Below, in pieces: positions 11,801 to 24,300 of a stretch of DNA of 64,000 bases. The notes beneath the pieces were generated by a model. The model was given only the letters and a program-made list of their open reading frames with translations, ran no database searches and had not been told where the DNA came from. How positions within the stretch are numbered: position 1 is the first letter of the stretch; each line of letters begins with the position of its first letter. The position numbers and the translations under genes were made by a program. The DNA is taken from NCBI RefSeq assembly GCF_027942865.1, contig NC_134510.1, forward strand, positions 7,722,001-7,786,000. The letters are read 5' to 3'. This DNA is from Odontesthes bonariensis (taxonomy: Eukaryota; Chordata; Actinopteri; Atheriniformes; Atherinopsidae).

Positions 11801-12340
11801 CCTCTGATGACTCTGCAGTTGTTGGATGTGATCTGTGTCCGTCGGGGATGGTCAAGAGGTTGAATACAGGGGAGTGGTCAATCACTTTGTGGCATGATGT
11901 GGGAACATTCACCTCATCTTGAATATGAACAAAACAAAAGAGATGATTGTGGATTTTAGGAGGACCAGGAATAAACCAAACACTGTCTCAAATCCTGGGG
12001 AGAAGAGGTGGAGGTGGTTGAGGACTACAGATACCTGGGAGTTTACCTGGACAGCAGACAAGACTGGAAAGGTAACACTGCCTACAAGAAAGGACAAAAC
12101 AGACTGTACTTCTTAAGGAAGCTTAGGTCCTTCAGTGTCCACACCGCATATCTTCTACAAGTCTGTGGTGGAGAATACAATCCGTTTTGCTGCATCTGTT
12201 TGGGGCAGCAGCATCAGAGCCAGAGGCTCAAAGAAACTGAACAAACTGATAAAGTAGACTGGGTCTGTGCTGGGGACTGTTCTGGAGCTGATTGTTAAAA
12301 GGAGAATGCAGCACAAGTTAATGAACACAATGAACAACAC
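11800..12340 (+). mobile_element. Rex1/CR1-like LINE remnant (RT thumb/C-terminal region)
   Basis: Frames at 11919-12116 and 12008-12298 encode NMNKTKEMIVDFRRTRNKPN, then VEDYRYLGVYLDSRQDW and KKGQNRLYFLRKLRSFSV, and then text for a [21 protein letters not shown] piece. This is the region after the reverse transcriptase active site in fish CR1/Rex1-like elements. At least two frameshifts separate the pieces, so it is a pseudogene. Same family as the copy at 6430-7360. Confidence 0.75.
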
Positions 12341-12729
12341 TGCCCACTAGTAACATAACAGTGTTCAGCCAGAGGTTTCTTCAGCTCCACTGCAAAGTGT
12401 TCATTAATGCAGGCAACCATACACAATAACCATACACATATGACAGCTTATTATAGTTTTTTATTTTTTTATCCCTGGGATAAATTGATCATTTTTTCAT
12501 TCAGTTTTTAGTCACAGTACCACTTAGATGAAACAGGAAAACCACCTGAATATATAAAAATCATCCAACTTTAAGTAACGTCACCAGCAACACCACCCTT
12601 GGCAGTAAATCTCTTAATCATTTTGTCTCCATTGGAGAAAACCTATCTAAGAAAACCAGCCAACCTCAGGGTGCCTCTTTTAAACATTATCAGGTAATTA
12701 CCCAAACTCTTTTTTCCAACTGATTGTGA

Positions 12730-13500
12730 TGAAATTCAGAACATCATTATAGATATGAACAGTTTGAATTCAGCGGAAGCTGTTGAGATTTCCAGTTAAA
12801 TCCTGAAAAGCATTACAACGTAATTACTGAACCTCCTACTCATTGCATCAATCTGTCTCTACTCTCCGGAATAGTGCCACACACGAGAAAAATAGCACAA
12901 CCTACACCAGTCTTTAAATCCGTTGATAAGAACGATTAAGCAGCTACTGGCCAATCTCCATTCTACCTACTCTCTCCAGGGTTTTGGAATGAGAGCCAGA
13001 ACCTCTCCAAGGTTTTGGAAAGAGTAGTTTACGAGAGACTTAATTGCTACTTTGACAAACATCACAGTCCCATCCCAATATGGCTTCAGAAAGAAAAATA
13101 CAATTATATAGCAACACTTGGCCTAATTGAAAAAGAAAAGAATAAATAAATTGATAATGATATTTTTTATACTGTCTAAGTATTTGATAACCATTAAGTT
13201 TGACATCTTAATTAACAAATTGCAACACCATGGTATCAGAGGCCTAGCGCTAGATTGGTTCAGTATGTGGGTGTTAAAAAAAAAAAAGAAGAGAAAATTG
13301 CAACTCATCATACACATCCATCAGTAATAGGGTCCCCCATGGTTCTATCTTAGGGCCACTTCTCTTTATTCTGTATATGAATTATTTTGTGATAATAAAG
13401 TATTATTTGCTGATAACTCAAACTTGTTTCTTTCCCTCAAGTATCCAAATGAACTTGAGCAATTCATAAAAAATTCCCAAGGGAGTGGTACAAAGAGATG
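12730..13500 (+). mobile_element. Decayed non-LTR reverse transcriptase, another family
   Basis: Across shifted frames the text encodes SSYWPISILPTLSRVLERVVYERL, then LINKLQHHGIRGLALDWF, then GSPMVLS-type text matching the GVPHGSILGPLLFILYMN block at about 13330-13380. The order (RPIS..LS..LE, H-x-GIRG..WF, G-S-ILGPLLF) is that of a jockey/CR1-group RT. Stops and frameshifts are numerous. It lies directly upstream of the Tx1-like relic. Confidence 0.6.
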
Positions 13501-16140
13501 AAAGACCTTCTGATCTCAAAAATGAGAGTTATGCTTAACAAAGTGCTCAGGACCGGTGCATCCTGAAAATAAGCCCTTATCTCTTTAATACCAAAAAAAG
13601 GCAAGGACAGACTTGATTGTGGAAGCTACCGACTTTCAAGTGTCACGAATCAAGACTACAAGGTTTTTAACTACATTCAAGCAAAACGACTTTAAATAAT
13701 CCTTCCTCAAAGAATCAGCCTGGATCAGACAGGCTTTGTCAAACGAAGGCAAACCCATGAAAATATAAGATGCTCACTGCATGTGATTGACTACATAGGG
13801 AAAAATCAAATCCAAGCAGTGCTCGTGACACTTAACAAGCTTTTGACTTAGTCAAATGGAAATTCTTATACAGAATGCTCGAGGAATGTGGGTTTCATCA
13901 GCCCTTTATAACAACTATTAAAGCAGTATATGACAGCCCAACAGCAAGTGTGAAAGTAAATAGCACCTTATCAAACTCATTCAACCTAGGATGGGTAACC
14001 AAACAAGGTTGCCCGATCAGCCCTTTATCATTTGCACTATTTGACAGAATAAAGCCATTACACAAGAATGCATGGTCAAGAACCAATTTTTTTTATTTGC
14101 TGATGATATATTGATTGACTTATCCAACCCTGATACCTCCATACTCCAGACAAACTTTTGTCCGTCTTGTAAAGTTTCAGGTTACAAAGTAAATATTTCC
14201 AGGACACAGGTATCCAGTTTTAACTACAAGCCTGGCCATACATTAAAATCCTACATCCAACAAAACTGGGATTTTGATCATATAAGATATCTAGGAGTAG
14301 TTAGCCCCCCAAAATTGGCAGATTTATACGATTTAAACTTTAATCTTTTAAATAAAAAGATGAAGGACATCAATAGATGAAACCTGATTCCATTCAATCA
14401 AAGAATGGGATAAATTAATATCACAGTATACTTAGCTGGGACAAAAGCAAAGAAAAGGATTTCAAACTCTTCAATTGATGTAAACCAAAGGAGGAATTGA
14501 AGGTTCCATGCCTAAAGGATTATTACATTTCTGCCCAGCTGAGGGTCCTATTTTCTTGGTGCAATCCTGATTACAAGGCTATAGATGGAATGTAATTGAG
14601 GAAAACATGTCGGGGGCTGTTCCTATCCCAGCAAGTTTGGGTGATATTGGATTGATTAAAACAATAATGGAAAAGAGAAAGAAATTGATTAACTCATCTT
14701 TGAAAATGTAGCTAGATTTAATTGCTAAAAATGATTTGTATGAAGGGGCTGCACGGTGGTGTGGTGGTTAGCACCGTCGCCTCACAGCAAGAAGGTTCCA
14801 GGTTCAACACCCAGCTGGGGCCTTTCTGTGTGGAGTTTGCATGTTCTCCCCGTGTATGCGTGGGTTCTCTCCGGGTACTCCGGCTTCCTCCCACTGTCCA
14901 AAAAATCATGCATGTTAGGTTGATTGGCATCTCTAAATTGTCCTTAGGAGTGAGTGTGAGCGTGCATGGTTGTTTGTCTCTATGTGGCCCTGCGATGGAC
15001 TGGCGGCCTGTCCAGGGTGTACCCCGCCTCTCGCCCATTGACTGCTGGGATAGGCTCCAGCCCACCCGCGACCTGATCGACGGATTCAGCGGTATAGATA
15101 ATGGATGGATGGATGGATGGATTTGTATGAAGACATAAACTTGCTTGGATGGTGCTCCCATGACCTTGATTACTTTCCAAACATATTGGACTCAAATTAC
15201 AAAAACTGGGCTGACAAGGGTCTCTCATCATACAGTGTTTTTTTGTTTTCTAATAAGGGGGCATTGTGTGATTTCAAGACATCAAGAAGATGACAGGGGT
15301 TAGATCGCAGTGATTTGTTTTAGGTTTCTTCGGGTATGTCATCACATGAATAGTTTTAAGTCAGCAGGTAAGAAAAAATATATTTGAAAATAATTAGCTT
15401 AAAGTATCAGTTAGCACACACAATGCAGATGCTGGTCTCAAAGTCATTTAAAGATTGTATAAGGGACAAAAGGAAATTAAATCAAGAAGTACATATATCA
15501 AACAAAAATGGGAAAAGGAAACAAATAAAAAAATATCTGCAGAAAGCTGAATTTTGCACAGATATGTTTAAATTCATGGAGGACATTCGGCTTGAAGAGT
15601 CTTGTTAGATATTTCATTACTCCAGTCCAGAAATCCCACCTCACTGGATGCTTAGGTGGGTGGAGAAACTGTGGCTCTCAAGAAGCAGATCATTTCCACT
15701 TGTTCTGGACTTGTCCAACAATATCAGTATTTCAGCAAAAGAAAATATGTAGAATTAGTAATGATTTTTGGCATTTTTTGGGTTGGTTAAATCAGGGACA
15801 GTACATTTTTAAAACAGTACTTGCTTAGAGTCTTTAGCATTGTTGCTAGAAAGGCAACAAGAAAATGGCTTAGAGCAGCCACACCATCCATAGAAAACTG
15901 GCATGATATTTATTATGATATTTTTAGAATGGAAAAAGGAGGGAATAAAATAATAATCACCTCTCCTTAAGACTACAAGAATGCACATTTGAGGGAATAT
16001 GGGAGAGGTGAAGGAGGTACATTTCCTCAAAACTCCCTCTTTTGCTTACATTTCTCAGTATTATGAGTTTATGCACCTGTACACTAATGTTTTTTTTCTT
16101 TATGTTTATGTGTATAATAGAACACCCCATGTTCTGTTAA
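13500..16140 (+). pseudogene. Tx1/L1-like LINE ORF2 relic, split by a SINE
   Basis: Broken ORF2 of the L1 superfamily. Order of recognisable blocks: IPKKGKDRLDCGSYRPLSV (about 13590), DQTGFVKRRQTHENIR (about 13725), GFHQPFITTIKAVYDSPTAS and TKQGCPISPLSFAL (13889-14035), FADDILIDL with the catalytic DD (about 14090), and IRYLGV (about 14280). After the SINE, the C-terminal knuckle-like WRNCGSQEADHFHLFWTCPTI lies at about 15660. The tail is an A-run at 16140. Several stops and shifts make it inactive. Removing the SINE at 14746-15119 leaves the surrounding sequence continuous. Confidence 0.8.
14746..15119 (+). mobile_element. tRNA-type SINE-like repeat with (GGAT)n tail and 13-bp target duplication
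   Basis: Begins GGGCTGCACGGTGGTGTGG (A-box-like), with B-box-like GGTTCAACACC. It continues through the well-known fish text GGAGTTTGCATGTTCTCCCC, GTCCAGGGTGTACCCCGCC and GATAGGCTCCAGCCC, and ends in GGATGGATGG repeats. It is flanked by the perfect 13-bp duplication GATTTGTATGAAG (14733-14745 and 15120-15132). Inserted into the Tx1-like relic, hence younger than it. The head of the same family recurs at 47060-47100. Confidence 0.92.
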
Positions 16141-16189
16141 AAAAAAAAAAAAGATTAACTTAAGTCCAAAAGGAGACTCAAGAAGCAAA

Positions 16190-17430
16190 TTCAGGACCTG
16201 CAGGAAGACACACCGGTAAGTCCAGGTATAAAGAATTCCCCAACGTGACTTATCCTCTTAGAAGTGATTAAACAAAGACTGACTTTTCCTGGGACAAGGC
16301 TCATGCAGTGACAGTGGCAGAGGTGGCTCCATTCGGCTGTCCCTCTGTGACCCAACATGATAGCAAATTCCACGTATGGAAAGACTTCTGAGGAAATGCA
16401 AGCGAAAACACAGACTCAGTTACTCAAAAAACTCTCAAGAGCTAATACTCAAGAGTAGGTCAGATTTGTACCACATATGGATGACCAATGACCTGGCAAC
16501 AAGAGAGCAGACTGGAGCTTAAGTACTCCGTGGGCCAGCAGCCACCACCAGGAAGTCCATCAAACAGTAGACTTCATCACCTGGAAAGAAAAAGGAATCA
16601 CACACTTACACCAAATCTTCCATAATGACAAACTAATCTCATTTGAAAATCTCATTCACACCTATAGCATTGGGACTGACCAGTATCTTCAGTATTTTCA
16701 ATTAAAATCAGTTCTCAAAGCCAAAATCAATATAACCAATAATAACCTCCAACCCCCAGAACTGACAAAAGAATTATAAGAGATTAAAAACACAAAGAAA
16801 CTACTATCCAAACTTTATAGTCTATTACTAAACCAAGACACAACCGTATCACTTCCCATACAAAAATGGGAAAATGACCTACTGGTCAGTCCCATTGCTG
16901 ATTACTGGTCACAAATCTGCCGGAACACCTTCACAATGTCAAAAAATACAAAAATACAGCTAATACACTATAAAATCATCCAGAACTCACCTCACCGCAC
17001 ATAAAAAACACGAAATGGGACTCATAGACACAGACATTTGCTCATCATGCACACTAAATACTGCAGACGATTACTATCTCTGCCCCCCCAGTGCAAACCT
17101 TCTGGGAGGGGGTCAATGAAAAAATGTCAGATCTCTTGGGATGCACCCTTCAATTATCCCCCTCACTCTGATTACTTGGAGACCTCACAGTAATTAACCA
17201 AGCACCCACCAATAACAAACCAATATTTATAGCCCTAACCACTGCCAAAAAGACCATACCCAGGAGCTGGAAAAAAAGACACAAACTCAGCACATCACAC
17301 TGGTTAAATGTCCTTACAGAATACATATCTATGGAAAAGCTCTCAGCAGCTCTCCAAAACCAAACTCATTATTTTGAAGCAACCTGGACCCCTCCTCTTC
17401 TCAGAGCCCTGCACTTGCTGCCCGTGAGCC
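16190..17430 (+). pseudogene. Second Tx1/L1-like ORF2 C-terminal relic
   Basis: Shifted frames encode an L1-superfamily ORF2 C-terminal region. CSSCTLNTADDYYLCPP-like text lies at about 17045, then TFWEGVNEKMSDLLG at about 17100. ALTTAKKTIPRSWKKRHK lies at about 17235, followed by SHWLNVLTEYISMEKLSA. The C-x2-C...H/Y...C knuckle followed by F-W and the AKK..I.R.WK block is diagnostic. No RT active site is visible. It directly follows the first relic but is a separate, overlapping C-terminus. Confidence 0.7.
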
Positions 17431-17904
17431 TGTGCCCCCAACCTGACAAGGGATGTCTTAAAAGCATTAACGTTCTTGTTATTATCATTTTTTAGTTGAT
17501 CTGTTATGTTATCTTACTTTCTTTCTTTTTCAATTTTTTATTAGTTTTTCTTTATTATCTTTTATTCTACATACAATTTTGCTCCTAACCTCATACATTT
17601 TACTCATCCACACACTCAAGCAACAGTATTCTTTATCATACATTCCAAACACTTGTGACTGATACCCCTTACTCCCATCTCATTTGTGTTTTATTACTTG
17701 TTCTGTTTACCCTTTTTTTTCACTTAAAAAAAACAAAGAAAAAAGAAATAGCACCAGACACCCCATAGTTTTACTGTATGTGAACATTGTCAATAACAGG
17801 AGGCAATGGACCTGTAATGATATCCTGAGGGAAATATTTGTCACATCAGGGATGGTGACAGAAGGAAAGATTAAAGCAGCTGTAAAGAGTGTTCAGAATA
17901 TTCA
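17431..17904. other. AT-rich intergenic sequence
   Basis: T-rich and then mixed sequence with no coding signal that I can support; it may be the 3' UTR of the preceding LINE relic. Confidence 0.4.
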
Positions 17905-18015
17905 ATTCAATTCAATTAATTTTTATTTATATAGCGCCAAATACAACAAATGTCATCTCAAGGCACTTAGATAATAAAGTCCAATTCAAGACAATTGGAA
18001 TTCAATTAATTGTTA
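17905..18015 (-). mobile_element. 3' tail of an L2-like LINE (GAATT repeats)
   Basis: Plus strand reads (ATTCA)n, then TTTTTATTTATATAGCGCC, AAATACAACAAATGTCATCTC, AAGGCACTTAGATAATAA, and then CAATTCAAG...CAATTGGAATTCAATTAATT. This is nearly identical to 49361-49480, the 3' end of the large LINE, so it is a 5'-truncated copy of the same family in the same orientation, about 300 bases upstream of the sacm1l start. Confidence 0.88.
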
Positions 18016-18307
18016 TCATAATTATTCATAAAATAATCCTACTAATAATATCCTACTTATCTTTTTTCTTATGTATCAGTGTACGTAAAAAAAAAAGGAA
18101 TAAATGCTTTTCACCCAGACAGTCCCCATGACAAAAGCTCACACTGAAGAAATTACGGCCTGGGGGTTTGGATAAATGCAGAACTCCTCAGGGTGGAGTG
18201 AAGGCTTACATCCACAGGGGGGCAGTAACGGACCATCAACTGCTGTTAAACTTCGGGAGACGACGAAGAATAAGATGACACGTCACAGAGGTTACACGGG
18301 AGTGAAG

Positions 18308-21300
18308 ATGGCCAGCACTTATGAGAGTTTCAACTTGTAAGTGATACAGATGAAGGTTGGAGCATGCCAGGGGTTTTCTGTTCGTGTCTAATGGAGAGTC
18401 TGTGAGGAGCTCGAGCAGACGTGGCTCACGGTTACCATGACAGCTCTGCTCTGAAGACGCTAATATGGTGGCACTCATTGTTCAACTCAGGCTAACATAA
18501 CGTCTGTGGTTAAAGTTTTCTTGACTATTAATGAGTTTGAATGAAGTTGGGTTTTCTCACGTGAAGTCGGCAGCGACACGTGACAACATTTAGATGATGG
18601 GGCTAAATTCAGCAGTGAGTGTTAGCAGCCCGTGGCTCACACAGCCGTGTTTGTAGCCTGTCCACAGGTAGCGAGGCGGCTCCGTGGATCGAGCCTGGGC
18701 TCTGGAAGCAGACAGCTGTGGTTCCTTTGTGTCGTTAAGGCTTCAGCCTGCTGCTGATGTGATGTCGCTGTGTCTCTTTGCTGCTTCTGTCACCGCAGGC
18801 GCACCACACCGGAGAAGTTTTACATAGAGGCGTGTGATGATGGCGCCGTGGATGTCCTGGTTATTGACCGAGTGTCCACCGAGATGACTCTCACCGGTAA
18901 GCATACGGCTCACGACACGGTTTGTGTGATTGTACTTCCGAACACTATCACAATGGATTTGAAATGAACTCAATCAAAGAGTGCTGGGAGTATTTCTTCT
19001 TTCACGAAACGGGCTGTACAGAGCAGACAAGTGCTGAGTTTGTAAAGCATTTTTAAAGTCTAGTCATTGTTGTCTTACTGTTCCTTACACTTCATTCACA
19101 CATCACTACCGCCCTTAAGTCCCCAGTAAAAAAAAAAAGTAGCATTAACACAGAGATGATGAAATATGTTGTTAGTCACAGAATTTAATGCCAATATGTA
19201 ACCAGTATCTAGCTCTTATGGACCTAAGTTACCCCACAGTGCTTTGAAGAAAGACATGGCCTCAGAACAGGATGTAATGATCATAAAAACCAATTCAATC
19301 CGCTCTGTGTTAGGTTGTGTTAGGTTGTGTTAGGATGTTAGGTTGGGACATCATTCCCCACATGAACTGTAAGTCTCTCTTTAAAGGTCCAGAGTGAGGG
19401 TAGTAAATCCAACAGCTGATACACACACTCTTACACAATAGCCGCATTCGGACAGAGCAGTTTTAAGAATGCAGTTTTAAGAACGCAGTTCTAAGAACGG
19501 TCCTCCTCGAATTTCGTTCTGATAACTGTCCTTCTCCAGGGGAACTGTTTCATTTTGCCATCGCACGTGAGTCGGGACCTGATAGAGACTGATGCGGCGT
19601 TACCGTCTGCGTCAGTGACGTGTTACTTTAACGCCACATTCAACAACAAAACAAAACCCGCGAAAAGTAAGGAGAGAAGGAAAAACACCACAAAGAAGCT
19701 AATATGGAGAGCGGTGAGGCCACCGTGTTCATTGTCTGCATGATGGTGATATTAATCATGGACGATCACATATGGCGTCTAACATCGAGGCTGGAAGAGC
19801 TCACAGAGAGAGTCAGGAGACGAAGGATCGAGCGGAGCCCATACTTCTTGGTTTCATGAAGGAAGGAGAGCAGAGCGCCGGAGACAAAGGAGACCACGTG
19901 TAAGTTTAACTTATTAAACACGCGCCGGTTGTGTCTGTCGTATGAGGAAATATTTCAGCCGTGACAAAATGACAAGGGGCGTAGCTACCAACCACCACAC
20001 TCCTCCGTCAGATGTGTTCCTATAGAACCCAGAACAGACCCAGCTGAGGAGAAGGAGCTGAAATGGTTATAGGAACTGAGGGCGATGGTACCGAGTTCCT
20101 GTATGTGCGAATGCGGGAAAAATGGCCCCGTTCCTGAAAAGGTTATAGGAACTGCCAAAGGTTCCTACAGTGGGAATGCGGCTATAGACAGGGAATGTCC
20201 GACTGTTTGACCAGAGAAACGACATATTGTTTTTGAAGCACATGTTCCTAATTATGGAATCACCAATAATGACTGTATTAGGAGGGAGAAGAGGGTGAGA
20301 AGGAGAACAAAAAAACGGCTCGGATGAGAAGGTGGATGTTCAGCTGCTGTGTGCACTCTTCAGTGTGTTTACAACATACTTCTGTTTAGATATTGCATCC
20401 TTTTCACTGCTCTAAAGTAAAGTTAACGCAGGTCATGTCAGTGTAATCAAACACATCTACCTTTAACATCATGTTTAGCTTTGGTCTGAAATGAAACCCT
20501 GAAAACAAATAAACAGATATAAATGCACTGAATTAATTATTTATTTAATATCTCTGCACCAGTAAAACAATCTTAACCATAAAAATGGTTATATTGTTCA
20601 GTCAGTGCAATTCTGGTTTCAAAATCCAATGTAAAACAAAATATGAAACAATAAAGGAGCTGATATTGAGAAAAAAACAATAGCTTCTCTAGCTTGGTTG
20701 GTAGACTTTCAAAATAAATAGCAATCAGCTCTTTATATAGTTCAGTGCAAATGGGAATTAAACATCCATTACCGCCAATGCTGGAGGGGACAAGGGAGAA
20801 AAAAAAACAAAGTAAATAAATGAAAATCGGCCGATATGGATTGGCCCATTGTCAACAATAACCGACCTCAAATTTTCTTCGATATCGGTACCGACATCCG
20901 ATCCAAATATCGGATCGGTGCATCCCTAATTCCAACCATGCTGCTCAGATTTTAAACTTGGAAGACTTTCATAAATAAAAAGAATCTATAGAAAATAGAA
21001 TGCTAGTTAGCAACGTTATTTGTACATAAAATTGTGATGTGCCCCATGTTTGGAATAACAAAACAAAATGTTCAGCATGTGCTATCGTACTGAGCAGTAT
21101 GTTTGTCAGGTTCTGGTATTTACCAGTATGTTCACAGCTGGGACACAGTCAACAGTAATAACAGTCAGTCCCAGCTCAGATGATGATGCAGCTGTTGGTC
21201 TTCTGACCAAACTGTCACTAACCACTGTTGTGGTCCTCAGTGAGGAGGGACATTCCTGTGTCAGCTGAGACCGTGCCAATATGTGGACTCATGGGAACCA

Positions 21301-24300
21301 TACGTTTGGTTGCAGGTAATGTCAATATGTTCAGATTACGTTCTACACAATCATGGGAATTATGTTACAAGCCATCTTGTGAGAACATGATGAATCCCCA
21401 CAGTGTGTCGTGCCCTGCTGTGCAGTCTCACCTCCAGCTTCCTGTTTCTTAGGCATGTACCTGGTGGTCATCACAAAGAAGAAAAAGGTGGGAGACTTGC
21501 TGGGCCATGTTGTTTGGAAGGCTTTGGACTTTGAAATAATCTCTTATAAGAAGACAATCCTGCACCTAAATGACAACCAGGTTGGTTCTATTTTTAAAGG
21601 TTTCCCAGAAGCCCCATGCATGCATTTGAGTAGTTGTTTGTTAAAAGTAGTAAAATACTTATACTACTGATGATGTTTTTAATCCTAATGAATCTCATTT
21701 ATCCACGTGTACATATGTATGGTGTGTGTTTGTTCTTGTTTTTTGTTACCTCTTTTGGTACATCTACTGACCCTGTGGGGCCCAGTCGTCCTTATGGGGA
21801 CCAAAGACCAGTCCGAACGAGGCAGAACATCATTTCTGAGGTTCTTTTTGGGGTTAAGGCTACGATATGAATTGATGTTAGGTTAAGGTTTAGGTTAGGC
21901 ATGAACTGGTAAAGGTTAATGTTCCCACAATGACTGGAGGTCATGCTGTGTCCTAATAAGAATAAGTGCCCAGGATTGTGAGTGTGTGTTTCGGTCAGTC
22001 CTGCATAGATGGTTGTCTCGTTTCTAAGCCTCATAATGTGTGTGTTTTCTGTAGTCTCGTCAGGTGCTGATCAGTGTTCAGACATCCACATTTGATTTTT
22101 ACCCGAGCTTTCAGTTATGCGACTGCAATGCGACGGTTGTTCCAGGATGTTGCTGTTTGTGTTGTTTGCCATAAATGAATGGAATGAGCTTTCTTAACTG
22201 TGACAGGGGCCAGAGCGCCGCAGTGATAAGGCCGTGTGGACCTTCATCCAGGATGCAGGGCAGCCGCTGTTCTGCGTTAGCTGTGGAAAACCAGGCTGGA
22301 ATATGTTGATGATGTAATGAGCAGGGAACCTTTTTTTAAACGCTGGAACTTACCAATGTTCTATTTACTGTGGGAATGTTGGACCCAACGTTTTTCTCAG
22401 TGCGAGGAAAGAAGGGGCCTTTGTTTGTATTTAATGATTGAAGAACCTTTTTCAGTTGGGGAACATGAGCCAAACAAAGTGACGGGTCGAATGAACATAC
22501 CCTCTATGCATTCAATTTTCACTTGCAAAAACCAGAAGCATCAAGATACTAAAGTTACTGAATTGTATGTAAAAGTTAATCTTGTAACTTGCAGCCCGTC
22601 TTACAACTGAACACGTGCAATTATCTCGGTGTCAGCCCGTTTGTTATGGGGTGGTGCCACTCATTCCTCATAAACTGCCCCCAGCAGGTCGGAGTAGTCA
22701 GAACTGTGCCCCTGAACATCAGTGCAGCAGCACCTGTGCTGTTTACCACACATGCAGCAGAAAATCTGAGAACCAGGGCATTATTCAGTCTTCTGATGAT
22801 ACTCCCATAGTTTGGATTATGTTCTCGACCTCTGGTACTCAGGTGTGTAATTCCACAATCAAGTGCTTATTACAACCGTGTGAAAGTCACAAATCCATCT
22901 CCAGAAACACAGGAGCATGTCTATCACCTGTGGTGATCCACGAGCATGTTGCAGGTGGGCTTCACGTGAATCAAACACTAGTGTGGAAGGTCCATGTGGA
23001 AAATGTGTGTTCCAGAGGGCAGCAGGTGTGAGCTTTAAAGAGAGTAAAAGAGAGAAACGATGCAATATGCTATATCATTGTTCAAGACTGTGATGATGAT
23101 TTGAAAAAAAAAAAAAGATATATTTTTATATCATTTTAAAATATTTTAAAAATGTAAAAATAATGATGATTAAAAAAATCGATTGATTTAAAATTTTTGT
23201 TTATTAAGTCATTTATTATTATTATCAGTTAGTAGTAGAATTTTATTAGAATTGGTATTATTATTGTTGTTGTTAATATACAATCATTGTAAATATTAAT
23301 AATTTTTTGAACTACTTGACTAATTTGAATTCCCCCCATTAGGGGGTGAATAAAATATTTTTCTATTTCTGTTCTATTCTATGATATGACCTTCAGTATG
23401 AAAACAAATATGTAATTACATGGTGTCGAGCTCGGGTGTATTAATGAGGGCAGCGTTCCACTTCTGTAGCTGTGAATGCTGCTTAGATGTAGAACAGCAG
23501 AACTTAACGCACCTCATTAATGCACCTGTTCTTGTCCTATAGTCAGAACTTTATCCCCTCTCACTCTGATGATACTTTTTAACAGCTGCCTATTGATTGA
23601 GTCTGTCACTGACTCATTTCCACACACATCGAGGTACACAGGTCATGGGTTAAAATAAAGACCCTATGAGGAGGCAGTAGAGATATGACAAATGATAAGC
23701 TGGTGCTGGTAACTCATAGGATGGGAGGTCGTCCACTCATTTGTAACCCAGCAGTCCGTTAGAATGGCTTCTGGCCCCGCTGGTCGCTTGCATGTCTCGG
23801 CTTGCAGTACATTCCAATACTTTGCTTTCTATGTGCAGTGTGAACACTAGCGGGGAGGAGAAGGCCCAGTCCAGTGGTTGCAGTGGTTTATCGGTGTATC
23901 TGGTATTCCAGGCTGCCTCTCTCATAAGTTTCAGTCTTGAGAAAATGCCAGTAACCCTAACCCAACTCCACAACTCTAGCGAACACATTGTCTAACATGT
24001 ATGTGTCCATGCATATCTGTGGGTGTGCTTTAGTCTCACTTTGAATACCAACAGTCTCTCTCACAAACCTGCTGAACCCCACGTTTTTACTTCTGTGAGA
24101 CTCTGCCTCTGCCTTTTTAACCTGATCATGTTACTGATCTGCCCTTAACTAAGAAAATTTTAGTTAAAGAAAACCGTCAGTAGTACTGAGACATAAAATG
24201 TGGGGATAAAAACAGATGAACTTAAGGTCAGCCAGTCTTATTTACTGGCAGTTCCGTAGCGTCTTTTATTACTTCATCCCTCCAACATTCTCCTGTCAGG

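Noticed and set aside
22200..22310. GC-richer patch in sacm1l intron 4 considered as an extra exon
   Set aside because: Exons 4 and 5 join in phase and match SAC1 without it; no motif found.
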